Of a stretch of 64,000 nucleotides of DNA, positions 53,834 through 62,456 are shown in pieces. This DNA is from Candidatus Binatia bacterium. Its GTDB lineage: Bacteria; Desulfobacterota_B; Binatia; UBA9968; JAJDTQ01. The translations under genes were made by a program, and so were the position numbers. The stretch is from positions 1 to 64,000 of the forward strand of contig JAJDTQ010000145.1 in the NCBI GenBank assembly GCA_022827045.1. The letters are read 5' to 3'. The notes under the pieces were generated by a model that saw nothing but the letters and a program-made list of their open reading frames with translations, did not search any database and was not told the origin of the DNA. Within the stretch, counting starts at the first letter, position 1; every line of letters starts with the position of its first letter.

Positions 53834-54718
53834 TCAGGAAGTTCCGAGCTGCTCCGGATGAATGAGCCGCGCCAGGATCTCCAGTCCGTCCACCAGCCGG
53901 GGACCGGGCCGGTTGAAGTACTTGGAGCCGTCGACGGCGAACACGCGTCCGTTGGCGACGGCGGGAATCCCCTGCCACTCGGGGAGGTCTTTCAGCGGCT
54001 CCCACTCCTTGCGGGTCCGGCTCTCGTCGAATCCGCAGGGCATAAGCACCATCACCTCGGGTGCCGCTTCCACCATGGCTTCCATGGACACCCGGGCCGA
54101 AGGCTCGTGTTTTGCCGCCAGCACGTCGATTCCGCCCGCCAACTCGACCATCTCCGGCACCCAGTGGCCAGCGGCATACAAGGGGTCCAGCCACTCGAGA
54201 CAGGCCACCTTCGGCCTGGGGCGGTCCCGCGGCACGTCGCCCGCGACGCGTTCCACCCGTTTCTGGAGGGTGTCGACCAGGGCCTCCGCCCGCTCCGGGG
54301 TCCCGGTTGCGTTCCCCACCCGTGCGATGTCCGACAATACTTCTCCGAGAGAGCCCGGCGACAACGACAGCACCCTGGCCGACGGCCTCAGCGAGCCGGC
54401 GGCGGCCATGACGTCGTCGTAGCCCACTGCGCAGACGTCGCACAGCCCTTGGGTTATGATGAGGTCGGGGTTGATGCGCCGCAGAAGCTCGAGGTCGAGG
54501 CTGTACAGGCCCTCGCCCCCGCTCAATCGCTGCTGCACCAGGTCGTCGATCTCGCGGCTCGTGGAGTTGTCGGAGTCGATGCTGCCGCGGACCACCACGG
54601 GCTTCTCCCTGGCCGCAGCAGGGAAGTCGCACTCGTGACTGACAGCCACCACCGAGTCGCCCAAGCCCAGGGCGAAGGCAGTCTCCGTGGCGCTCGGCAG
54701 GAGGGTGCAAATCCGCAT
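53834..54718 (-). CDS. Cobalamin-binding (BtuF-like) periplasmic-binding-fold protein without signal peptide
   Basis: 294 residues. The N-terminus MRICTLLPSATE starts the fold directly, with no signal sequence. PDLIITQGLCDVCAVGY, a conserved cysteine-bearing segment of BtuF-like cobalamin-binding proteins, and a C-terminal EILARLIHPE match the TroA/BtuF superfamily. Without a signal it cannot be an ordinary periplasmic binding protein; it may be cytoplasmic or have an unrecognised start. No BtuCD genes are adjacent. Confidence 0.75.
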   Translation of the reverse strand: MRICTLLPSATETAFALGLGDSVVAVSHECDFPAAAREKPVVVRGSIDSDNSTSREIDDLVQQRLSGGEGLYSLDLELLRRINPDLIITQGLCDVCAVGYDDVMAAAGSLRPSARVLSLSPGSLGEVLSDIARVGNATGTPERAEALVDTLQKRVERVAGDVPRDRPRPKVACLEWLDPLYAAGHWVPEMVELAGGIDVLAAKHEPSARVSMEAMVEAAPEVMVLMPCGFDESRTRKEWEPLKDLPEWQGIPAVANGRVFAVDGSKYFNRPGPRLVDGLEILARLIHPEQLGTS

Positions 54719-54799
54719 ATTTCAGTCATAGGGGACCCGACGAGCGTTTGCAACGCAACCACGGCCGTGAACCGTACGCGCACTTGAAAGGCGCATCGC

Positions 54800-54825
54800 G
54801 GTAGTCTATCTTGGTAGTCTATCTT
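54800..54825 (+). repeat. Tandem 13-base direct repeat upstream of nuoB
   Basis: GGTAGTCTATCTT occurs twice head to tail (54800-54812 and 54813-54825), 70 bases before the NuoB start, in a locally AT-rich stretch. It may be a slippage product or paired regulatory half-sites. Confidence 0.55.
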
Positions 54826-54894
54826 TACTGGCACTTGTGTGTTACAGCGCTGTCAACCCCGCGATCCGGCGGCGTTCCCAGCCAGGAGGTTCCG

Positions 54895-55395
54895 ATGCCG
54901 ATTACCAACAGTCTTCCCGAGACGGTCTTTACCACCCGGGTCGACGATCTGCTGAACTGGGGCAGGGCCTCGTCCCAGTGGTACATGTTGTTCGGGCTGG
55001 CCTGCTGCGCCATCGAGCTCATGCAGACGGGTGGACCCCGGGCGGACCTGGACCGGTTCGGTTGCGTGCCGCGGGCGACGCCACGCCAGTCGGACCTGAT
55101 GATCGTGGCCGGGACGCTGACCTACAAGATGGCCAAGCGCACGCGGTTGCTCTACGACCAGATGCCCGATCCCAAGTACGTCATCTCCATGGGGAGTTGT
55201 TCCAACTGCGGGGGCCTCTTCCAGATGGCCTATTCCGTGTGCAAGGGAGTGGACAAGATCGTGCCGGTGGACGTCTACGTTCCCGGGTGTCCGCCCCGCC
55301 CCGAGGCCCTGACCGAGGGGCTTTTGCGGATTCAGGACAAGGTGATGCGGGAGCGCTGGCTGGTCAAGGGCTCGGCGGCAGCCGCGGCCCGCTAG
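54895..55395 (+). CDS. nuoB: NADH-quinone oxidoreductase subunit B-like protein (orphan)
   Basis: 166 residues from the ATG at 54895 (AGGAGG upstream). The N2 4Fe-4S cluster ligands are intact: C37 and C38 (ACCAIE), C102 (GSCSNC) and C132 (GCPPRPEA). Length and sequence agree with complex I NuoB or its hydrogenase relatives. The neighbours are not nuoA or nuoC but a Rieske ferredoxin 13 bases downstream, so this is an orphan copy. It may be an extra electron-transfer module or the only local piece of a dispersed complex I. Confidence 0.85.
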   Translation: MPITNSLPETVFTTRVDDLLNWGRASSQWYMLFGLACCAIELMQTGGPRADLDRFGCVPRATPRQSDLMIVAGTLTYKMAKRTRLLYDQMPDPKYVISMGSCSNCGGLFQMAYSVCKGVDKIVPVDVYVPGCPPRPEALTEGLLRIQDKVMRERWLVKGSAAAAAR

Positions 55396-55408
55396 AGGGA
55401 GGGATTGC

Positions 55409-55714
55409 ATGGCGTACGTCAAGGTCGCGACCACGGATGAGGTGGAACCCGGCAAACCCAAGCTGGTGGAGGTGAACGGACGGAAGGTCGCTCTGTTCAA
55501 CCTGGACGGGACATTCTACGCCATCGACGACTTCTGTACGCATCGCGGCGCGCCGCTCTCCGAGGGAGAGGTGATGGGCAAGGACGTTCAGTGCCCGTGG
55601 CACGGTGCATTCTTCGATATCACCACGGGGGCGGCCTCCGGCCCTCCGGCGGATGTGGGCGTCGACACGTTCAACGTCCGCGTGGAAGGGTCCGACATCG
55701 AGGTCGAGGTTTGA
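55409..55714 (+). CDS. Rieske-type 2Fe-2S ferredoxin
   Basis: 101 residues. The Rieske motifs C43-x-H45 (CTHRG) and C62-x-x-H65 (CPWHG) are intact. Small proteins of this type carry electrons for oxygenases or nitrite-reductase-like systems. It may serve the Rieske oxygenase at 18085 or the iron/redox genes around it. A GAGGGAGGG site precedes the start. Confidence 0.9.
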   Translation: MAYVKVATTDEVEPGKPKLVEVNGRKVALFNLDGTFYAIDDFCTHRGAPLSEGEVMGKDVQCPWHGAFFDITTGAASGPPADVGVDTFNVRVEGSDIEVEV

Positions 55715-55772
55715 CGGATCGCCCGAACTCATGAAGCGGGCGCCGATGAGAAACCAGTGAAGGAGCGAAGCC

Positions 55773-56093
55773 ATGGCCGATGACGTTATCAGCAGGATCG
55801 AAGAGCAGGTGAAGAACAACCGGGTGATGGTCTTCATGAAGGGGTCGCCGAACTTCCCGCAGTGCGGTTTCTCGGCCCACACGGTGGAGATCCTGCGCGC
55901 CCACAACGCCCAGTTCGAGAGCTTCGACGTGTTGTCGGACCCCGCCGTCAGGGAGGGGGTGAAGCAATACTCGAAGTGGCCTACCATCCCGCAGGTCTAC
56001 ATCGACGGCAAGTTCGTCGGCGGCTGCGACATCGTTCACGAGCTGCACGAGCGGGGCGAGTTGGACGCGCTGCTCAATCCCGGCGAGGGGTAG
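55773..56093 (+). CDS. grxD: Monothiol glutaredoxin, Grx4/CGFS type
   Basis: 106 residues. FMKGSPNFPQCGFS carries the CGFS active site (C31), and the WPTIPQVYIDGKFVGGCDI glutathione-binding region is complete. CGFS glutaredoxins carry 2Fe-2S clusters between proteins. The stop TAG (56091-56093) is followed in the same frame, without any stop, by the truncated-globin coding sequence. Confidence 0.93.
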   Translation: MADDVISRIEEQVKNNRVMVFMKGSPNFPQCGFSAHTVEILRAHNAQFESFDVLSDPAVREGVKQYSKWPTIPQVYIDGKFVGGCDIVHELHERGELDALLNPGEG

Positions 56094-56171
56094 GCTCCGG
56101 GAGACACCCCGACGCCCTCCCTTTATGAAGAGATAGGCGCGGAGCGCCTGCGTGAGGTCATCGATGTCTTC

Positions 56172-56522
56172 GTGGACCGAATCTTCGATGACCTCATGAT
56201 CGGCTTCTTCTTCCGCAACGCAGACCGCAACCGTATCAAGCTGCTGGAGTTCCAGTTCACCGCGCGCGTGCTCGGCGCGGACATCGAGTACGAGGGCCGT
56301 CCCCTGGAGCAGGCCCACGCACCCCATCCCATCATGGGCGGGCAGTTCGCCCGCCGGCTGCAGATCCTGCGAGAGACCCTCGACGAGTTCCAGGTACCCC
56401 AGGCGGTGCGCGCGGCATGGCTCGACCACACCGAGAGCCTGCGCTCTCTCATCACCCGGGACCGGGGCTCCGACTGCGACCCCGCCGAGGCCCGGCGCAA
56501 GGCCCTGGGACAGGCGTCGTGA
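56172..56522 (+). CDS. Truncated haemoglobin (group I-like); 5' end uncertain
   Basis: The GTG at 56172 gives 116 residues, but the same frame encodes the typical globin start LYEEIGAERLREVIDVF further upstream to 56094, with no ATG, GTG or TTG. The F-helix histidine is probably in LEQAHAPHPIMG. The fold length is right only if translation begins further upstream, or if it is fused by readthrough of the grx TAG to the same frame. Group I globins bind O2 or NO. The stop overlaps the start of the next gene (GTGA). Confidence 0.75.
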   Translation: MDRIFDDLMIGFFFRNADRNRIKLLEFQFTARVLGADIEYEGRPLEQAHAPHPIMGGQFARRLQILRETLDEFQVPQAVRAAWLDHTESLRSLITRDRGSDCDPAEARRKALGQAS

Positions 56523-57472
56523 CCGAGCCCCAGGAGCACCGGCTCATCGCGAAGGCGGCGCGTGACGAGGCCTTCGACCTGGCCCTGTACGTCAAGCTCC
56601 GCGACCTGGAGACCGGCGAGGTCCACAACACGCTTTCGCGGCTCGTCAACGTGGAGCAGGGACACGTCAACTTCTGGGCCGACATGGCGGGGCTCAAGGA
56701 CGTATCTCTCGGCCGGCTCCAGCGGCTCAAACTGGCCTTCTTCATCCTCCTGCGGCGGTTCTTCGGCGTCGGCATGACGTTCCTCATCCTCGAAGCCATC
56801 GAGATCTACGGGATCAAGAAGTACTGGACCCTCTGGGACCAGTACAAGGACACGCCGCAGGGGCCCCGGATCAAGGCCATCCTGCGGGACGAGTTCGGAC
56901 ACGAAGACGAGATAGTCGCCGACCTCACCGGCAGGCGGCTCAACGCGGAACGGGTCCGCGACATCTTCCTTGGGCTCAACGACGGCCTGGTGGAGGTGCT
57001 GGGCAGCGTCAGCGGCTTCTACGCCGCGTTCGGAGATCCTGTCTATGTCCTGGTCGCCAGCCTCACCGTGGCCGTGGCCGGCGCCATCTCCATGGCGGCC
57101 GGCGTGCTGGCCTCATCGCGGTCCCAGCTCGAGGTCCAGAGGATCGAGAACGCCAAGCGTAACTTCTTCGACCCCGACGCCGGGGCAGCCGAGGAAACGC
57201 GTCCGTTGGTGGCGGCCACCGCGGTGGCCGCGTCCTATTTTCTGGGCGCGCTGTGCCCGATCCTGCCGGTGCTCCTGGGCGCGGCCAGTCCGCTGTGGTC
57301 GATCGTGTTGGGAGGCGCGATGGTGGCCCTTGTGACCATGTTGCTGTCGTTCATGTCCGGCATGGAGGTGCGCAACCGGGTGCTTCAGAACCTTTTGCTG
57401 GTGTCCGTGGCGGTGGCTGTGACCTATACCCTGGGGACGCTGGTCAAGCACTTCTGGCAGATCGCCGTGTGA
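56519..57472 (+). CDS. Ferritin-like/VIT1 fusion protein (MbfA-like iron/manganese transporter)
   Basis: 317 residues from a GTG at 56519 overlapping the globin stop. The N-terminal ferritin-like domain (about 1-140) has the ExxH metal sites VEQGHVNF and DEFGHEDE. The rest is a VIT1/CCC1-type membrane domain with hydrophobic segments from about residue 160. MbfA of alphaproteobacteria has the same architecture and exports Fe(II) to protect against iron and peroxide stress. With grx, globin and the Fe-S proteins upstream it suggests an iron-homeostasis or redox operon. Confidence 0.86.
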   Translation: MTEPQEHRLIAKAARDEAFDLALYVKLRDLETGEVHNTLSRLVNVEQGHVNFWADMAGLKDVSLGRLQRLKLAFFILLRRFFGVGMTFLILEAIEIYGIKKYWTLWDQYKDTPQGPRIKAILRDEFGHEDEIVADLTGRRLNAERVRDIFLGLNDGLVEVLGSVSGFYAAFGDPVYVLVASLTVAVAGAISMAAGVLASSRSQLEVQRIENAKRNFFDPDAGAAEETRPLVAATAVAASYFLGALCPILPVLLGAASPLWSIVLGGAMVALVTMLLSFMSGMEVRNRVLQNLLLVSVAVAVTYTLGTLVKHFWQIAV

Positions 57473-57521
57473 CGGTCCGGGTTGCCGTCGTCAGGCCTCC
57501 ACAGGGGATACGCGAAGCGCC

Positions 57522-59078
57522 ATGGGTAATCGAGACATCACAGCCGCCCAGGACTATCACGAGAGGACGAAGCACTCCCCCGTGAGCATCCGCAGCGGCC
57601 CGCACTATCTCGACTGGGACAACCAGCCGCACCCCTTCAAGGTCTACGAGAGCCTTGACTCGTTGCCGTTGGAGGAGCACTTGGGCTCGTCCGGCGTTCC
57701 CACGCTCGAGGCCATATCCCGGTCGACCCCGGAAGGCGAGCGGCAGGTCACCCGGCAGGAGCTCGGCGAGCTGCTGTTCCTCTGCGCCGGCGTCACCCGC
57801 CGCCGCCGCTATTTCGGCGGCGAAATGCTCTTTCGGGCGGCCGCGTGCACGGGCGCGTTGTACCACATCGATGTCTACGTGGTCGCCGGACCGCTGGCCG
57901 ATCTGGACGCGGGCGTCTACCATTTCGCGCCCGAGCGCTTCGCCCTGACACTGCTGAGGGCGGGCGACCATCGCGGCGCGCTGGTGGAGGCCAGCGGCGG
58001 CGAGCCCGCGGTGCCCCGCGCCCCCGCTGTTCTGGTTTTCGCCTCCACGTTCTGGCGCAACAGCTGGAAGTACCGCGACCGCGCCTACCGCCACTGCTTC
58101 TGGGACGGCGGCACCATCCTGGCCAACTGCCTTGCGGCGGCCTCGGCCCGGGACATCACGGCGCGCACGGTGATGGGCTTCGCCGACGGCCCGGTGAACC
58201 ATCTGTTGGGGCTGAATCCGGACAAGGAGGCGGCCATGTGTCTGGTGCCGGTGGGCCGGACCGAGCCGGCCACGGCGCCTTCCGCCGAGGCATTGCCGCC
58301 CCTGGACTACGCCACGCGGCCGTTGTCCCGCCGGGAGGTGGACTACCCCGCCATCCGCGAGATGCACGCGGCCTCGATCCTTGAGAGCGGCGCCGAGGCC
58401 CGGCGCTGGCGCGAGAGGGAAGCGGACGAGGCCGTGACTGCCGGGACATCCGAAGCGGACGCCGGCGCAACCCCGATGAATGAACTGGCCCTGGAAATCG
58501 AGCCCGCGGCGTCGCTTCCCGCCGCCGGCGTCGAACAGGTGATCGTGCGCCGGGGCTCAACCCGGCGCTTCTCCCACGAGGCGATTACGCTCACGCAGTT
58601 GTCCAACGCCCTGCACTACGCCACCCGCGGCGTGGCTACGGACGTCGACACCGACGGTTCACGGCCGCTCAACCAACTCTACCTCATCGTCAACAACGTC
58701 GACGGCGCCACGCCCGGCACCTACGTCCTGGACAGCGGCCGGGGAAGCCTGCAGCTCTTGAAGGAAGGGGAGTTCCGCAGGGAAGCCGGCTTTCTCGGGT
58801 TGGGACAGGAGATTCCCCACGATGCCAGCGTCAATGTCTACTTCCTGACCGACCTCGATCCGGTGCTCCAGCGTTACGGCAACCGCGGTTACCGGCTGGC
58901 GCAGATGGAAGCCGCCATCACCGCCGGCCGCCTCTACCTGGCGGCCTACGCCCAGGGGTTCGGCGCTTCCGGGCTGACCTTCTTCGACGACGACGTAATC
59001 GACTTCTTCTCGCCCCACGCCGCCGGCAAGAGCGTCATGTTCCTGATCGCGCTGGGCCGGCGGCTGAAGGCGAAGTAG
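57522..59078 (+). CDS. SagB-type nitroreductase family protein with two nitroreductase domains
   Basis: 518 residues, twice the usual domain. The N-terminal DYHERTKHSP element and the FMN-type segments of the first half, and RRGSTRRFSHEAI with LYLAAYAQGFGASGLTFF in the second half, mark tandem SagB/ThcOx-like nitroreductase folds. Such FMN enzymes oxidise heterocycles in RiPP maturation or act as general oxidoreductases. No precursor peptide or cyclodehydratase gene is near, so the latter is more likely here. The ATG at 57522 has a GATACGCGAAGCG leader without a strong site. Confidence 0.8.
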   Translation: MGNRDITAAQDYHERTKHSPVSIRSGPHYLDWDNQPHPFKVYESLDSLPLEEHLGSSGVPTLEAISRSTPEGERQVTRQELGELLFLCAGVTRRRRYFGGEMLFRAAACTGALYHIDVYVVAGPLADLDAGVYHFAPERFALTLLRAGDHRGALVEASGGEPAVPRAPAVLVFASTFWRNSWKYRDRAYRHCFWDGGTILANCLAAASARDITARTVMGFADGPVNHLLGLNPDKEAAMCLVPVGRTEPATAPSAEALPPLDYATRPLSRREVDYPAIREMHAASILESGAEARRWREREADEAVTAGTSEADAGATPMNELALEIEPAASLPAAGVEQVIVRRGSTRRFSHEAITLTQLSNALHYATRGVATDVDTDGSRPLNQLYLIVNNVDGATPGTYVLDSGRGSLQLLKEGEFRREAGFLGLGQEIPHDASVNVYFLTDLDPVLQRYGNRGYRLAQMEAAITAGRLYLAAYAQGFGASGLTFFDDDVIDFFSPHAAGKSVMFLIALGRRLKAK

Positions 59079-59086
59079 CGCGCCGA

Positions 59087-59178
59087 CGCCCTTCGACTTC
59101 GCTTCGCTACGCTCAGGGCGAACGGGGTTTCTGACCCAAACGTTCGCCCTGAGCGTAGCGAAGCGAAGTCGAAGGGCG
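59087..59178. repeat. Perfect palindrome with 37-bp arms (CGCCCTTCGAC family)
   Basis: The left arm 59087-59123 and right arm 59142-59178 are exact reverse complements, starting CGCCCTTCGACTTCGCTTCG. The spacer is 18 bases. A degenerate single arm occurs at 2256-2300. It lies just after the nitroreductase stop and before the convergent flavoprotein gene. A dispersed repeat; it can form a very stable hairpin in either transcript. Confidence 0.9.
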
Positions 59179-59203
59179 CCAGACGGAGTCTTTCAACAAC
59201 CTC

Positions 59204-60733
59204 CTACCGCCGGTTCCACGCCAGCCAGCGCTGGAAGATCTTCTTGACCGTGGGCGTCAGCCGGGTACGGTTGAAGGCGTCGCCGGTCTGCTTGATGGCT
59301 TCGGCCTGGGTGGGGTAGGGGTGGATGACGTTGGCGATGGTGCCGAGGCCCACCTTCCCGGCCATGGCCAGGGTGATCTCGCTGATCATCTCGCCGGCGT
59401 GCCGGGCGACGATGGTCCCGCCGACGATCTTGTCCTTGCCCTTGGCGACGTGGATCTTGACGAAGCCGTCCTCCTCGCCGTCCGCCAGCGCCCGGTCCAC
59501 TTCCTTGAGCTCCCGTGTATACGTGTCGATGGCGACGCCCTTGCTCTCGGCGTCGCGTTCGTACATGCCCACGTGGGCGATTTCCGGATCGGTGTAGGTG
59601 GCCCAGGGCATGATCAGCGAGCTCAGCTTCTTGCTCTTGTAGAACAGGGCGTTCTGGATGATGATGCGCGCGGCAGCGTCGGCCGCGTGGGTGAACTTCC
59701 AGTCCATGCAGACGTCGCCGCCGGCGAAGATGCGCGGGTTGGTGGTCTGCAGGTAGTCGTTGACCACGACGCCGCGGAACGGGTGGAACTCGACGCCCAC
59801 GCCTTCGAGGTTGAGGCCGTCGACGTTGGGCGCGCGCCCGGCTCCCACCAGGATCTCGTCCACCGCCACCGAGTCGGCGTTGCCGCCTGCCTTGTAATGG
59901 ACCACCTTGCGGCCGTTCTCCGCGGCCACGCGGGTGAGGGTGCTGTTGAGCACCAGTTGGATACCCTCACGCAGGAACTGCTGCTGGACGATGTCCGCGG
60001 CGTCGGCGTCCTCGCGGTTGAGGATGTGGTCGCCGTTGTGGAACAGCACCACCTGGCAGCCCAGGCGCTGGAAGGTCTGCGCCAGCTCGCAGCCGATGGG
60101 GCCGGCGCCGATGACCGCAAGCCGTTCCGGACGCTGGGTGAGGGAGAACACGGTTTCGTTGGTGAGGTAGCCCGCTTCCTCGATCCCCTCGATGGGCGGA
60201 TGCGGCGCCACCGCCCGGGCGCCGGAGGCGATGACCGCCTTCTTGAAGCGCAGGGACTGGCCGTCCACCTCGACGGTGTCGGAGCTGGTGAAGCTGGCAT
60301 CGCCCAGGAATACGTCGACTCCCAGCTCGCTGAAGCGCTTCACCGAGTCGTGGTGGCTGATGTGGGAGCGGATGCGGCGCATGCGTTCCATGACCGCGGC
60401 GAAGTCCACCTGGACGTTGTCCGGGCAGCCAATGCCGAACAGCTCGGCTTCGCGGATCTCCGCCACCACTCGCGACGAGCGGATGATGCACTTGGACGGC
60501 ACGCAGCCGACGTTCAGGCAGTCGCCGCCCAGGTAGTGGCGCTCGATCAGGGCCACCTTGGCGCCCAGCCCGGCGGCGCCCGCCGCGGTCACCAGCCCGG
60601 CCGTGCCGGCGCCGATCACCACCAGGTTGTAGCGGCCGGCCGGGGTGGGATTGGTCCAGTCCGCCGGATGGGTGTTTGAGCCCAGCACCTGGTTGTATTC
60701 ATCCTGCGGCGACAGTTGCGGAATGTTGCGCAT
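59204..60733 (-). CDS. FAD-dependent pyridine nucleotide-disulfide oxidoreductase (mercuric reductase-like)
   Basis: 509 residues. FAD motif GAGTAG (41-46), redox pair GGDCLNVGC (C72/C77) and the C-terminal HPYPTQAEAIKQ match mercuric/dihydrolipoamide-reductase family proteins. The C-terminal vicinal cysteines of true MerA are absent. In many Proteobacteria a homologue is coupled to TVP38 and DUF547 genes, as here (47 bases after the TVP38 gene). Function unknown; it probably reduces a disulfide or quinone. Confidence 0.9.
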   Translation of the reverse strand: MRNIPQLSPQDEYNQVLGSNTHPADWTNPTPAGRYNLVVIGAGTAGLVTAAGAAGLGAKVALIERHYLGGDCLNVGCVPSKCIIRSSRVVAEIREAELFGIGCPDNVQVDFAAVMERMRRIRSHISHHDSVKRFSELGVDVFLGDASFTSSDTVEVDGQSLRFKKAVIASGARAVAPHPPIEGIEEAGYLTNETVFSLTQRPERLAVIGAGPIGCELAQTFQRLGCQVVLFHNGDHILNREDADAADIVQQQFLREGIQLVLNSTLTRVAAENGRKVVHYKAGGNADSVAVDEILVGAGRAPNVDGLNLEGVGVEFHPFRGVVVNDYLQTTNPRIFAGGDVCMDWKFTHAADAAARIIIQNALFYKSKKLSSLIMPWATYTDPEIAHVGMYERDAESKGVAIDTYTRELKEVDRALADGEEDGFVKIHVAKGKDKIVGGTIVARHAGEMISEITLAMAGKVGLGTIANVIHPYPTQAEAIKQTGDAFNRTRLTPTVKKIFQRWLAWNRR

Positions 60734-60780
60734 GAGTCGGTTCTCCCGTTCCTTGTGGGCGGCAGTGCTTGCGGGCCCCG

Positions 60781-61503
60781 CTACGACGCCTTTGCCTGCC
60801 TTCTCTTGTTGACCAGCTCGATGGATTTCTTGGCGATGAGCGGGAACAGCCCGAGCAGTACGAACGAGAGCAGCAGCGTGGGCGAGAGGATGCCCGCCAG
60901 GGAATCGATTTGGGCCAACTGGGTGCCGGCGTTGACGAAGACGATGGTGCCGGGAAACATGCCGAGCTGGCTGACGAAGAAGAACTGCACCGTGCGGATG
61001 GGCGTGAGGCCCATGACGAGGTTGATGACGAAGAACGGGATCGCCGGGATCAGCCGCATGGTGAAGAGGTAGAACATGCCCTCCCTGGCGATGCCGTTGT
61101 TGATGGTCTCCAGCCTGTCTCCGAACTTGCTCTGGATGCTGTCCCGCAGCAGAAGGCGCGCCACCAGGAATGCCAGGGTGGCGCCGATGGTGCTGCAGAA
61201 GGAAACGATGATGGTGCCGGTGATGACCCCGAAGAGCGCGCCGCCCAGCAGGGTCATGATGGCGGCGCCCGGAAGCGAGAGCGCCGTCACCGCGATGTAG
61301 ACGGCGGCGTAGGCCGCGATGGTGACGGCCGGGTTTTGCTGGTAGTAGGCCTGATAGGCATCGCGCTGAGCCTTGATGAACTCCAGGTTGAAGTAGCTGC
61401 CGAGGTCGAAGATGAAGAATGCGGCGATGAGGGCCGCCACCAGCACGACCACTGCTATCTTGACGATCCGTTGGTTCATGAACGATCTCTCCTCAGGTGT
61501 CAC
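60781..61503 (-). CDS. TVP38/TMEM64 (SNARE-associated/VTT-domain) membrane protein
   Basis: 240 residues with 5-6 hydrophobic segments. The VTT/DedA-like core includes SLPGAAIMTLLGGALFG and RLIPAIPFFVINLVMGLTPI, which are diagnostic. The family is related to DedA and eukaryotic scramblases TMEM41/VMP1 and is linked to membrane lipid handling. Its ATG overlaps the TGA of the DUF547 gene by 4 bases. Confidence 0.9.
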   Translation of the reverse strand: MTPEERSFMNQRIVKIAVVVLVAALIAAFFIFDLGSYFNLEFIKAQRDAYQAYYQQNPAVTIAAYAAVYIAVTALSLPGAAIMTLLGGALFGVITGTIIVSFCSTIGATLAFLVARLLLRDSIQSKFGDRLETINNGIAREGMFYLFTMRLIPAIPFFVINLVMGLTPIRTVQFFFVSQLGMFPGTIVFVNAGTQLAQIDSLAGILSPTLLLSFVLLGLFPLIAKKSIELVNKRRQAKAS

Positions 61504-62345
61504 CGGTCCGCGTTCAGGCTCCAGTCGTAGTGATGATCGAGGCCGCCGCTATACTCTTCCAGGCGTTTTCGCAGCGGCGGCTCGGCGTACTTCCCGAGGT
61601 GCTCGACCACGCCCTTCGTGTTGCCGCCGAAGTCGGCCTGGAACCAGTCGTAGATGCTCGATACGCGCAGCCGCCCGTCCTCGAACGCCGCGCCCCTGGG
61701 GTGGTTGACGTATTCCCGGGCGCCGCCGTCCAGTAGCCGCTCCAGGTTCCCGACGGTAAAGGGCTCGGCTTGCAGATTGGGGCAGCCGATGCTCGCGCAG
61801 TTGACCGCGTAGTGGACCCGGTTGTCTCGCCAGATGGGTCGCAGGATGCGATGCTCGATATCGTCCAGCGAGATCTTCTCGCCTTCCACCGTCACCAGCT
61901 TGGCCTTCCACGGGCCGCCGCCGAAAAGTCCTCCGAACAATCCGGAGGAAAGGTTGATGTCCTTGATGGACTCCACCGGGAAGTGCTCCAGCACCACCTT
62001 GACCGTCAGGGCGTTGTAGAGATTGATCCAGTAGGCTTGCTGGACGTCGCGGCCGTAGGTGGAAATCGGGAATTTCTCCAGCCCCTCGACGTAGCCGTCG
62101 AGGGCGCCCTTGTCCTCCTTGGTCACGCCGCCATAGCGAAACCGGTTCACCCCGGACGGATGCGGCGCCGCCAGGTATTTCCCGAGCAACGCCCCCCACG
62201 CCGAGTGGTCGATGGCACGGGTGTCGGCGGCATCGTGCTTCTGCCACCGCGGCCAGAGCTCGGCGGCGGGCGCCGCCAGCACCTGGCTGCCCGCGAGGCA
62301 GCATGCAAGCGCTATGGCCGGCGCAATGTTCCAGGAGTTGCGCAT
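61500..62345 (-). CDS. DUF547 domain-containing exported protein
   Basis: 281 residues from the ATG at 62345, beginning a signal peptide (ending near VLAAPA). DUF547 features: AYWINLYNALTVKVVLEHFP, DDIEHRILRP and the cysteine segment NCASIGCPNLQ. Envelope proteins of this kind accompany TVP38-family genes. It is translationally coupled to the TVP38 gene (ATGA at 61500-61503). Confidence 0.88.
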   Translation of the reverse strand: MRNSWNIAPAIALACCLAGSQVLAAPAAELWPRWQKHDAADTRAIDHSAWGALLGKYLAAPHPSGVNRFRYGGVTKEDKGALDGYVEGLEKFPISTYGRDVQQAYWINLYNALTVKVVLEHFPVESIKDINLSSGLFGGLFGGGPWKAKLVTVEGEKISLDDIEHRILRPIWRDNRVHYAVNCASIGCPNLQAEPFTVGNLERLLDGGAREYVNHPRGAAFEDGRLRVSSIYDWFQADFGGNTKGVVEHLGKYAEPPLRKRLEEYSGGLDHHYDWSLNADR

Positions 62346-62422
62346 GGAGTCGTTTTCCGGAGACGTCAGCGGCCGGGCCGTGCGGTCACGAGCGGCAGGG
62401 GCCGATTTCAAGAGCGCGATCA

Positions 62423-62450
62423 TTTATAGTTGATTTGGTGACACAGGTAA
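62423..62450 (-). promoter_or_regulatory. Candidate promoter for the DUF547-TVP38-flavoprotein operon
   Basis: On the minus strand TTACCT (62450-62445), 16 bases, then TATAAA (62428-62423, 5 of 6), about 78 bases upstream of the DUF547 ATG. Confidence 0.4.
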
Positions 62451-62456
62451 AATTCC

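Noticed and set aside
57522..59078. Thiazole/oxazole RiPP gene cluster around the SagB-type protein
   Set aside because: No cyclodehydratase (SagC/D) or precursor peptide gene is visible nearby.
59204..60733. Functional mercuric reductase (MerA)
   Set aside because: The C-terminal vicinal cysteines and the N-terminal HMA domain of MerA are not present, and no mer genes are adjacent.
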